Shown here one piece after another: positions 5,326 to 11,512 of a DNA stretch of 11,512 nt. Positions within the stretch are counted from its first letter, which is position 1. Every line of letters begins with the position of its first letter. The position numbers and the translations under genes were made by a program. The notes beneath the pieces were generated by a model. It was not told the DNA's origin and made no database searches. It saw only the letters and a list, made by a program, of their open reading frames with translations. The DNA comes from Oscillospiraceae bacterium. GTDB lineage: Bacteria; Bacillota; Clostridia; Oscillospirales; Oscillospiraceae. The stretch lies in assembly GCA_016290695.1 (NCBI GenBank), contig JAEEUX010000058.1:1-11512 (forward strand), in the 5' to 3' direction.

Positions 5326-5835
5326 TTGAAAAAAGTATTGATTTTGATAATTGCTATTTGCCTCGCGGCGGCTTTTTCCTCTTGCGGAGGGGCTGAACAG
5401 TCTGTGGAAACGCCTTCAGCCGAGCTGACGCCGAGCCCCGCGCTTGAGCCGGAGGCTGAACTCGTTCCCGTTTATCCCAGCCAGATCAAGGACGGAACGT
5501 ATTATATAGACGTCGACTCAAGCTCCTCGATGTTCAGAATCGTCAAATGCGAGCTTATCGTAGCCGAAGGGAGCATGAACGCCGTCCTCACTCTCAGCGG
5601 GGAGGGCTACACGAAGCTATATATGGGTAAGGGCGAAGCAGCGCTGGCCGATGCGGAGGATAATTATATCCCTTATGTGCTCGATGATACCGGTGCTTAC
5701 ACCTTTACCGTCCCGGTGGAGGCGCTCGATAAGGAAGTGGACTGCGCCGCATGGAGCAAGAAAAAGGAAAAATGGTATGACCGCGTTCTCGTTTTCTTCT
5801 CCGAAGGAGTGCCGCAGGACGCGATAACGCGATAA
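5326..5835 (+). CDS. small lipoprotein of unknown function
   Basis: A 169-residue predicted lipoprotein. The N terminus MKKVLILIIAICLAAAFSSC is a signal peptide with the acylated Cys at 20, followed by a Pro/Glu/Ser-rich linker (about 24-48) and one compact domain (about 50-165). Ordered features of the domain are DGTYYIDVD, SSMFRIVKCELIV, a LTLSGEGYTKLYMG turn, IPYVLDD, YTFTVPVEALD and WYDRVLVFF. The alternating pattern suggests a beta-sandwich fold. It resembles a domain I associate with uncharacterised clostridial surface lipoproteins, but I cannot name a family. The start is TTG at 5326, the only codon that includes the whole signal peptide; the ribosome binding site is weak (GGCGGG). It follows cbiK by 102 bases with no clear promoter or terminator between, so it probably shares the riboswitch-controlled transcript. 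Confidence 0.8.
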   Translation: MKKVLILIIAICLAAAFSSCGGAEQSVETPSAELTPSPALEPEAELVPVYPSQIKDGTYYIDVDSSSSMFRIVKCELIVAEGSMNAVLTLSGEGYTKLYMGKGEAALADAEDNYIPYVLDDTGAYTFTVPVEALDKEVDCAAWSKKKEKWYDRVLVFFSEGVPQDAITR

Positions 5836-5868
5836 GATTATGGGAATAAAAGCTTATTTTTCAGAATG

Positions 5869-5897
5869 ACTGCCGTATTTTACGCTACGGCAGTTTT
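5869..5897 (+). terminator. probable intrinsic terminator after the lipoprotein gene
   Basis: ACTGCCGTA (5869-5877) and TACGGCAGT (5886-5894) are exact reverse complements around an 8-nt loop, followed by TTT and then a broken T-rich stretch. It lies 33 bases after the lipoprotein stop and would separate the cbiK unit from the cbiA operon. The U tract is short, so some readthrough is likely. Confidence 0.7.
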
Positions 5898-5921
5898 GCC
5901 ATGTTTTTTGGCGTCTTTTAA

Positions 5922-5950
5922 TTTACTCGGCCTTAGCATTATGTTATACT
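5922..5950 (+). promoter_or_regulatory. extended -10 promoter for the cbiA operon
   Basis: The -35-like TTTACT (5922-5927), a 17-bp spacer and TGT-TATACT (5942-5950, a TGn extended -10) predict a start near 5957. The resulting leader of about 90 nt is too short for a cobalamin aptamer and contains no B12 box. It does hold a small hairpin CGGGC-GTAT-GCCCG (6013-6026) just before the ribosome binding site. Confidence 0.6.
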
Positions 5951-6045
5951 AATGTGCAATAGATAAGAGGCGAAGTCTGTCTTTTGTTTATCGCATATCA
6001 GTATGATTATATCGGGCGTATGCCCGTTGAAAAGGAGGCGGCGGA

Positions 6046-7407
6046 ATGGAACACAAGGTACCGAGAGTCGTCCTTGCGGGGACGAACAGCGGCTGCGGGA
6101 AGACGACGGTGAGCTGCGCCGTCCTTCAGGCGCTGGTAAACCGGGGCCTCAGGACCGGCGCCTTCAAATGCGGCCCTGACTACATAGACACAATGTTTCA
6201 CAGCCGGATAATCGGCGCGGAAAGTTCTAATCTCGACCTTTTCTTTTTTGATGAAAACACCGCGCGCTGCCTCCTTGCGAAAAACGGCAAGGGCCGCGAT
6301 ATAAGCGTGATCGAGGGCGTCATGGGTTTTTATGACGGCATGGGGCTGACGACGGTTCGTGCCAGCACCTATGAGCTTTCCAAGCTGACGCAGAGCCCCG
6401 TTATCCTCGTCGTGAACGCAAAGGGCGCGTCTCTTTCCGTTTTGGCTGAAATACATGGCTTTTTGAGCTTTTATCCCGATAATCTTATCCGCGGCGTTAT
6501 TCTGAACCGCTGCACCGCGACTACCTATGATACCCTCGCGGCGGAGATAATAAGCCGCTTTGACGGCAAGGTAAGGCCGCTCGGATTTTTACCCGCCCTG
6601 AGCGCGGCCTCGCTTGAAAGCCGCCACCTCGGTCTCGTTACGGCGGCGGAGGTGAAAGACCTCAAGGACAAGCTGCAAATCCTTGCCGAGCAGGCTGAAA
6701 AAACCGTAGATATTGACGGCATTTTGGACATAGCGCGCAGCAGCGCCCCTGTTGTCTGCGAGATGATAGATTTTCCGCACGGTCTTGAGAAGGTTCGCAT
6801 AGCCGTGGCAAAGGATAATGCCTTCTGTTTTTATTATGAAGACAGCCTCGATATGCTGCGCGAGATGGGCGCGGAGCTCGTTCCCTTCAGCCCGCTTGAC
6901 GATGCGGAGCTTCCGCAGAAAATTGACGGGCTGTACCTCGGCGGCGGCTACCCAGAGCTTTACGCCGAAAGGCTCAGCGAAAACCGTTCCATGCGCGAAA
7001 GTATTAAGGCGGCGCTCGAAAGGGGGCTGCCCTGTATAGCCGAATGCGGTGGCTTTATGTATTTAAATGAATATATAGGCGAACGTCCGATGGTAGGCTT
7101 CCTGCCCGGGAGAAGCTACGATACGGGCAGGCTCCAGCGTTTCGGCTATGTCACCTTGACGGCGGAGCGCGACAATATGCTATGCAAAAAAGGCGAGGAG
7201 ATACCCGGTCATGAGTTTCACCACTGGGATAGCGACCATACCGGTGACGCCTTCACCGCAGTAAAGGCCTCGGGCAAAAGCTGGAGCTGTGTCCACGCGA
7301 CGGCGAGGCTCTATGCGGGTTACCCGCATTTCCACTTTTACGCCAACCCCGGCTTTGCCGTGAATTTTTACAATACCTGCCTGGAGGAGAAGCACAGTCA
7401 TGATTGA
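6046..7407 (+). CDS. cbiA: cobyrinate a,c-diamide synthase CbiA
   Basis: This 453-residue cytoplasmic enzyme amidates the a and c side chains of cobyrinate using glutamine and ATP. Domain 1 (about 5-240) is a dethiobiotin-synthetase-like ATPase with P-loop GTNSGCGKTT (12-21), followed by FKCGPDYIDT (40-49) and the EGVMGFYDG block (90-98). Domain 2 (about 250-450) is a class I glutamine amidotransferase with LYLGGGYPELYA (297-308), nucleophile C334 in AECGG, GHEFHHWD (388-395) and the His-rich GYPHFHFY (425-432) expected to supply the catalytic His. Length is typical of the family. GGAGG at 6034-6038 sets the ATG. It is first in its operon, and its stop codon lies inside cbiC (8-base overlap), suggesting translational coupling. 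CbiP (a larger cobyric acid synthase) is excluded by length and motif order. Confidence 0.96.
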   Translation: MEHKVPRVVLAGTNSGCGKTTVSCAVLQALVNRGLRTGAFKCGPDYIDTMFHSRIIGAESSNLDLFFFDENTARCLLAKNGKGRDISVIEGVMGFYDGMGLTTVRASTYELSKLTQSPVILVVNAKGASLSVLAEIHGFLSFYPDNLIRGVILNRCTATTYDTLAAEIISRFDGKVRPLGFLPALSAASLESRHLGLVTAAEVKDLKDKLQILAEQAEKTVDIDGILDIARSSAPVVCEMIDFPHGLEKVRIAVAKDNAFCFYYEDSLDMLREMGAELVPFSPLDDAELPQKIDGLYLGGGYPELYAERLSENRSMRESIKAALERGLPCIAECGGFMYLNEYIGERPMVGFLPGRSYDTGRLQRFGYVTLTAERDNMLCKKGEEIPGHEFHHWDSDHTGDAFTAVKASGKSWSCVHATARLYAGYPHFHFYANPGFAVNFYNTCLEEKHSHD

Positions 7408-8023
7408 AAACATTAAGCCCATGGACATTGAAAAGCGCAGCTTTGAGATAATAACGGAGCTCCTTGGCGACAAAAAGCTCGACCCGCGCAACGAGCTCGT
7501 CATCAAACGCGCCATACACACCACGGCCGACTTCGATTACGCCGACAACCTCATTTTCTCCGAGGACGCCGTAGCCAAGGGCATAGAAGCGCTGCGCGGC
7601 GGCTGCGATATCGTGACGGATACGCAGATGGCAAAGGCGGGCATAAATAAGACCATTCTCGGAAAGCTCGGCGGAACCGTCCACTGCTTTATGTCGGACC
7701 CGGATGTAGCCGAGGAAGCGAAGTCTCGCGGCATTACCCGCGCAATAGTTTCCATGGAGCGCGCGGCAAAGCTGCCAAAGCCCTGTATTTTCGCAATCGG
7801 CAACGCGCCGACGGCGCTTATCGCGATAAACGGCATGATAGAGCTGGGCGAGCTTAGTCCGGCGCTCGTTATCGGCGTGCCCGTCGGTTTTGTAAACGTC
7901 GTGGAAAGCAAGGAGCTCATCATCGCTTCAAGCGTTCCGCACATAGTCGCGAGAGGCAGAAAGGGCGGCAGCAACGTTGCTGCGGCGATATGCAACGCCC
8001 TGCTTTACCAGATTATGCGATGA
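7400..8023 (+). CDS. cbiC: cobalt-precorrin-8 methylmutase CbiC
   Basis: A 207-residue enzyme that moves the methyl group from C11 to C12 of cobalt-precorrin-8 to form cobyrinate, without cofactor. Visible family blocks are IEKRSFEII (10-18), the catalytic RAIHTTAD with H40, the GNAPTAL loop (134-140), GVPVGFVNVVESK (159-171) and GRKGGSNVAAAI (186-197). Length is normal for the family. The ATG at 7400 overlaps the cbiA end and has GGAGG at 7383-7387, 12 bases upstream, slightly far; an in-frame ATG at 7421 (Met8) is a possible alternative but has no better site. The stop overlaps the cbiD start in an ATGA arrangement. Its product is the direct substrate of CbiA, encoded just upstream. Confidence 0.96.
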   Translation: MIENIKPMDIEKRSFEIITELLGDKKLDPRNELVIKRAIHTTADFDYADNLIFSEDAVAKGIEALRGGCDIVTDTQMAKAGINKTILGKLGGTVHCFMSDPDVAEEAKSRGITRAIVSMERAAKLPKPCIFAIGNAPTALIAINGMIELGELSPALVIGVPVGFVNVVESKELIIASSVPHIVARGRKGGSNVAAAICNALLYQIMR

Positions 8024-9153
8024 TGGATAAATACGTTGTCAAGGACGGAAAACGCCTGCGCCTCGGCTATACGACGGGCTCCTGCGCCGCAGCAGCTTCA
8101 AAGGCGGCTGCGTGGATGCTCCTGACGGGGCAGAAAAAGGAAAAAATACAGATACGCACGGTAAACGGTGTGGACCTCGAACTTGATGTAAAGGATGTTA
8201 CACAAGGCAAGGATTATGTATCCTGCGCCATCGAGAAGGACAGCGGTGACGACCCGGACGTTACGAAGGGCTATCTCGTTTATGCGCGCGTGTCTTACGG
8301 CGAGACGCAGGGCGTCGCGATAACGGGCGGAGAGGGTGTCGGCGTCGTGACAAAGCGCGGACTCGACCAGCCCGTGGGAGAAGCGGCGATAAACAGCGTC
8401 CCGCGAAGGATGATTCGCGAAAACGTCGAGGAGGTATGCACTGCCTGCGATTATACGGGCGGATTGAGCGTAGTAATCTCCGTCCCCGGCGGCGAGGAGC
8501 TTGCGAAAAAAACCTTCAACCCGAGGCTCGGGATAGTCGGCGGTATCTCCATTTTGGGTACGACGGGCATTGTCGAACCAATGAGCGAACAGGCTCTCGT
8601 AGAGACCATTCGCGTCGAGCTTCGCCAAAGACGCGCTAACGGCGCGGATTACGTCCTTCTAACGCCGGGAAATTACGGCTCGGATTTTATAAAAAACAAC
8701 ATCGATATAGCCCCCGAAAAGGCTGTGCTTACCTCGAATTTTATAGGCGAAGCCTTCGATACCTGCAAGGAGCTCGGCTTTCGCGGGGCGCTCATAATAG
8801 GGCATATCGGCAAGCTCGTGAAGATAGCAGGCGGTATGCTCAATACCCATTCAAAATACGGTGACTGCCGCATGGACATCATGGCGGCGCATTCCGGCGC
8901 GGCGGGTCTTCGACCGGAACGTATAGAGGAAATGCTCGACTGCGCGACCTGTGACGACGCCGTTCGTATTCTTAAGGAAGAAAATCTCTGCCAGGAAGCC
9001 CTCGAACGTATAACGCGCAGGATAGCGTTTATTCTCGATAACCGCGTCGGCGGCGAGCTTGAAACGGGCGCTGTCATGTTTTCCAAGGAATACGGGCTTC
9101 TGAGCGAAACGGATAACGCGCAGGCGCTTTTAAAACGAATTTTGGAGGAATAA
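8020..9153 (+). CDS. cbiD: cobalt-precorrin-5B (C1)-methyltransferase CbiD
   Basis: A 377-residue enzyme that methylates C1 of the ring-contracted corrin after loss of acetaldehyde in the anaerobic pathway. It is unrelated to the other tetrapyrrole-type methylases here. The diagnostic N-terminal GYTTGSCAAAA is at 16-26; further blocks are VSVPGGEE-like ISVPGGEELAKKTFNPRLGI, ISILGTTGIV, LTPGNYG and FIGEAFD. I chose 8020 because it makes a 4-base ATGA overlap with the cbiC stop; the next codon is also ATG (8023). The longer frame from 7990 would add ten residues and a deeper overlap with cbiC without a ribosome binding site. cbiF follows after 5 bases. Confidence 0.95.
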   Translation: MMDKYVVKDGKRLRLGYTTGSCAAAASKAAAWMLLTGQKKEKIQIRTVNGVDLELDVKDVTQGKDYVSCAIEKDSGDDPDVTKGYLVYARVSYGETQGVAITGGEGVGVVTKRGLDQPVGEAAINSVPRRMIRENVEEVCTACDYTGGLSVVISVPGGEELAKKTFNPRLGIVGGISILGTTGIVEPMSEQALVETIRVELRQRRANGADYVLLTPGNYGSDFIKNNIDIAPEKAVLTSNFIGEAFDTCKELGFRGALIIGHIGKLVKIAGGMLNTHSKYGDCRMDIMAAHSGAAGLRPERIEEMLDCATCDDAVRILKEENLCQEALERITRRIAFILDNRVGGELETGAVMFSKEYGLLSETDNAQALLKRILEE

Positions 9154-9158
9154 AAACT

Positions 9159-9914
9159 ATGGTACATTTTGTCGGAGCGGGAAGCGGAGCGGTTGACCTT
9201 ATAACCGTAAGAGGCGCAAGACTACTCGGAGAAGCCGACGTAATTATTTACGCGGGCTCGCTTGTAAACCCCGCCCTTCTTTCCTATGCGAAGGAAGGCT
9301 GCGAAATCCACGACAGCGCAAAGCTTACCCTGGAGCAGGTCATTGATATAATCAAGGCCGCGGAAAAGCAGGGCAAGACCACGGTTCGCCTCCATACCGG
9401 CGATTCGAGCATTTACGGCGCCGTCCGCGAGCAGTTTGACGAGCTTATAAAGCTCGGGATAGAATACGACGTATGCCCCGGCGTCAGCTCATTTTGCGGC
9501 GCGGCGTCCTCGCTCAAGACGGAGTACACCCTCCCGGACGTGAGCCAGACGGTCATTATCACAAGGACGGCGGGGCGCACGCCCGTCCCGGAGCGCGAGT
9601 CTATCCGCGCGCTCGCCTCGCATCAGTCGACGATGGTGCTTTTCCTCAGCACTTCGCTGACCGAGGCTCTGCAGGCTGATCTTATTGCGGGCGGTTACCC
9701 CGGAGATACGCCCGTCGCCGTCGTTTATAAGGCGACGTGGCCGGAGGAAAAAATCTTCCGCTGCACGGTGGATACCCTGCATAAGACCGTTACGGAAAAC
9801 GGCCTTACCAAGACTTCTTTAATCGTCGTCGGCAACTGCATGGGCGATAAATATCTGCGCTCGCTTCTGTATCATCCTGGCTTCACGACGGAGTTCCGCG
9901 AGGCGACGGAATGA
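9159..9914 (+). CDS. cbiF: cobalt-precorrin-4 (C11)-methyltransferase CbiF
   Basis: A 251-residue SAM-dependent tetrapyrrole methylase that methylates C11 of cobalt-precorrin-4. It opens VHFVGAGSGAVDLITVRG, the SAM-binding start of this fold, and has YAGSLVNP (31-38), HTGDSSIYG (79-87) and VCPGVSSF (105-112). The HTGD and YAGSLVN forms separate CbiF/CobM from CbiL, CbiH and CbiE. GGAGG at 9144-9148 overlaps the end of cbiD and precedes the ATG by 10 bases. The stop TGA overlaps the cbiG ATG. Its product is the direct substrate of CbiG, encoded immediately downstream. Confidence 0.96.
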   Translation: MVHFVGAGSGAVDLITVRGARLLGEADVIIYAGSLVNPALLSYAKEGCEIHDSAKLTLEQVIDIIKAAEKQGKTTVRLHTGDSSIYGAVREQFDELIKLGIEYDVCPGVSSFCGAASSLKTEYTLPDVSQTVIITRTAGRTPVPERESIRALASHQSTMVLFLSTSLTEALQADLIAGGYPGDTPVAVVYKATWPEEKIFRCTVDTLHKTVTENGLTKTSLIVVGNCMGDKYLRSLLYHPGFTTEFREATE

Positions 9915-10930
9915 AATTAGCTGTATTTGCATACAGCAGGCAGGGCTGCGCCACGGCACGGCGGGCGATGACCTGCTTCCCGGACTCTGAATGCCGCGCC
10001 TACACGATGGAACGCTTCGGAGAAGTGGATTTTGCCGCGCTCGGACGCCCGTCAAAGCCCTTTTACGGCGAGCTTTTCGCATGGGCGGATCTGATGATCT
10101 TCGTCAGCTCCTGCGGCATCGCCGTGCGCGAAATAGCGCCGCACGTTAAGGATAAAAAGACCGACCCTGCGGTAATCTGCATAGACGAGCTCGGGCGCTT
10201 CGTTATATCGCTCCTTTCCGGGCATATCGGCGGGGCGAACGAATGGACGGCGTTTATCGCGGAAAAGCTCGGCGCGACGGGCGTTATCACCACGGCGACG
10301 GATATAAACGAGAAGTTTTCCGTGGACTCGTGGGCCGTGAAAAACGGCTGCGTTATAGACAGTATGCGCCTTGCAAAAGCCGTCTCAGCGGCGGTCTTGG
10401 AGCATAGCGTTCCTCTTTTTTCGGAGCTTCCCATTGTCGGCGCTCTGCCCGCAGGGCTCGTTTTCGGGGATAGCGGCAAACTCGGCGTTTCGCTTTCGTG
10501 GAGCGGGAAATGCCCGTTTGAAGAAACTCTGCTCCTTGTCCCTAAGTTCCTTCATCTCGGCATAGGATGCCGCAGGGGGATAGAGGCGGATAAAGTTCGC
10601 TTTGCGGTAAAAAACGTCCTTGAGGACAATAATATCGACCCGCGCGCGGTTAAATGCGCCGCGTCGATAGACATAAAATCAAACGAAGCCGGCCTTTTGG
10701 AATATTGCCGCGAGGCGGGATTGGAGATAAGCTTTTATCCGGCGGAAACGCTTGCGGCGGTTCCGGGCGATTTTTCGGGCTCGGACTTTGTGAAAAGCGT
10801 TACGGGCGTAGATAATGTATGCGAAAGAGCCGCGCTTGTCGGCGCGGATAAGCTGATAGTAAGAAAAACAGCCATAAACGGCGTTACAGTCGCAATCGCG
10901 GCGGAATATTCGGAGGTGCGCTTTGGGTAA
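9911..10930 (+). CDS. cbiG: cobalt-precorrin-5A hydrolase CbiG
   Basis: A 339-residue enzyme that opens the delta-lactone of cobalt-precorrin-5A and releases the extruded C20 as acetaldehyde. This step is specific to the anaerobic route. An N-terminal domain (about 1-130) carries FVSSCGIAVREIAPHVKDKKTDPAV-type sequence and the signature SGHIGGAN (103-110). A central linker follows, then a C-terminal domain beginning near LHLGIGCRRG (214-223) and ending with IAAEYSEVRFG. Length is normal for a stand-alone CbiG, with no fusion to a methylase. The ATG overlaps the cbiF stop by four bases (ATGA), implying translational coupling. Isoleucine codons are mostly ATA here (12 of 21), unlike in cbiK. 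Assignment is secure. Confidence 0.95.
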   Translation: MKLAVFAYSRQGCATARRAMTCFPDSECRAYTMERFGEVDFAALGRPSKPFYGELFAWADLMIFVSSCGIAVREIAPHVKDKKTDPAVICIDELGRFVISLLSGHIGGANEWTAFIAEKLGATGVITTATDINEKFSVDSWAVKNGCVIDSMRLAKAVSAAVLEHSVPLFSELPIVGALPAGLVFGDSGKLGVSLSWSGKCPFEETLLLVPKFLHLGIGCRRGIEADKVRFAVKNVLEDNNIDPRAVKCAASIDIKSNEAGLLEYCREAGLEISFYPAETLAAVPGDFSGSDFVKSVTGVDNVCERAALVGADKLIVRKTAINGVTVAIAAEYSEVRFG

Positions 10931-11512
10931 ATTATACGTTGTGGGCATCGGCCCCGGAGATTATGACAACATGACGGTTAAGGCGGACAGAGTCCTCAGG
11001 GGCTGCGACGCAATAATCGGCTACCACGTTTACGTTGACCTCGTTAGGGACCGCTATCCCGAAAAGGAGTTCCTCACGACGCCTATGACGAAGGAGACCC
11101 AGCGCTGCCAGATGGCGATAGACGCGGCAAAGGGCGGCAAAAACGTTGCCATGATATGCTCCGGCGACAGCGGCATCTATGGCATGGCGGCGCTTATCTA
11201 TGAGCTTCGCGGCGAAGCTGCCGAGCCGGAAATCGAGGTCGTTCCCGGCCTCACGGCGGCATGCAGCGGCGCGGCGATACTCGGCGCTCCTCTGACACAC
11301 GATTTTGCCGTAATCAGCCTCAGCGACAGACTTACGAGCTGGGAAAAGATAGAAAATCGCCTTTCCGCAGCCGCACAGGCGGATCTGACGATGGTTTTAT
11401 ATAACCCCGCGAGCAATTCAAGGCCCGACCATATCCGCCGCACCTGCGATATTCTGCTCAGATACCTTCCCGAAGACCGTCTTTGCGGCGTATCTCAGCA
11501 TATCGGCAGGGA
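10923..11512 (+). CDS. cbiH: cobalt-precorrin-3 (C17)-methyltransferase CbiH, 3' end outside window
   Basis: The first 196 codons of a SAM-dependent tetrapyrrole methylase that methylates C17 and contracts the macrocycle. Motifs are LYVVGIGPGD (4-13), YHVYVDL (34-40), CSGDSGIYGMAA (79-90), VVPGLTA (107-113), LTHDFAVISLSD (124-135) and YNPAS (160-164). The combination of IGPG, GDSGIYGMA and HDF..ISLSD marks CbiH/CobJ rather than CbiF or CbiL. The start is TTG at 10923, preceded by GGAGGTG (10912-10918) inside the end of cbiG; the two genes overlap by 8 bases. No ATG or GTG with a plausible site exists in this frame near the homologous N terminus. The remaining part, usually about 45-60 residues or a fused domain, is beyond the edge. 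Confidence 0.94.
   Translation, partial: MGKLYVVGIGPGDYDNMTVKADRVLRGCDAIIGYHVYVDLVRDRYPEKEFLTTPMTKETQRCQMAIDAAKGGKNVAMICSGDSGIYGMAALIYELRGEAAEPEIEVVPGLTAACSGAAILGAPLTHDFAVISLSDRLTSWEKIENRLSAAAQADLTMVLYNPASNSRPDHIRRTCDILLRYLPEDRLCGVSQHIGR

Noticed and set aside
5951..6045. Possible small riboswitch (B12 or Ni/Co type) in the cbiA leader
   Set aside because: No B12 box, no recognisable Ni/Co motif, and only a 5-bp hairpin plus a weak GATAA/TTATC pairing. Not enough to call an RNA element.
7990..8019. Earlier in-frame ATG for cbiD
   Set aside because: It lacks a ribosome binding site and lies deeper in cbiC; the ATGA overlap at 8020 is the usual coupled arrangement and gives a typical CbiD N terminus.
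8098..8628. A 176-codon minus-strand open frame within cbiD
   Set aside because: Shadow of cbiD; no ribosome binding site or recognisable domain.
1..11512. CRISPR arrays, insertion sequences, attachment sites, tRNA genes
   Set aside because: No regularly spaced repeats, transposase or integrase motifs, terminal inverted repeats or tRNA-like cloverleafs were seen on either strand.

Overview
The window looks like chromosome from a moderately GC-rich anaerobic Bacillota, most likely a gut-type Clostridia of the Oscillospirales. This rests on several things seen together: a compact rpsF-ssb-rpsR operon, strong AGGAGG ribosome binding sites, sigma-A type promoters, the oxygen-independent (cbi) cobalamin route and a QueH-type epoxyqueuosine reductase. 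The assignment is inferred from gene content. No insertion sequence, integrase, CRISPR array, tRNA or rRNA was seen.

Region 1 (1-1835, minus strand): a two-gene unit encodes a FabG-like short-chain dehydrogenase/reductase followed by an AEC-family permease. It ends at a 17-bp perfect hairpin that can terminate in both directions. Bases 1-110 may hold the tail of a gene that starts outside the window.

Region 2 (1836-3834, plus strand): a divergent promoter pair drives the SDR gene leftward and queH rightward. Next comes the housekeeping operon rpsF (S6), ssb and rpsR (S18). It has a near-consensus promoter whose -35 lies in a 20-nt palindrome, a structured leader that could mask the rpsF Shine-Dalgarno sequence, and a strong terminator.

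Region 3 (3835-5897, plus strand): a cobalamin riboswitch with a downstream intrinsic terminator precedes cbiK. This CbiK is a cobaltochelatase that carries a lipoprotein signal peptide and so should sit outside the membrane. A second small lipoprotein of unknown function follows and is probably on the same B12-repressed transcript.

Region 4 (5898-11512, plus strand): a separate promoter drives a tightly packed operon cbiA-cbiC-cbiD-cbiF-cbiG-cbiH, which runs off the right edge. In pathway order the products act as follows: CbiH (C17 methylation and ring contraction), CbiF (C11 methylation), CbiG (lactone opening and loss of acetaldehyde), CbiD (C1 methylation), CbiC (methyl migration) and CbiA (a,c-amidation). 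CbiL, CbiE/T, CbiJ, CbiB and CbiP are not in the window and may lie downstream. I see no B12 riboswitch on this operon; the only one visible controls cbiK and the lipoprotein.

The most interesting part is Region 3: a surface-anchored, apparently well-expressed chelatase plus a partner lipoprotein, both set to be switched off by B12, next to a cytoplasmic biosynthetic operon with different control.
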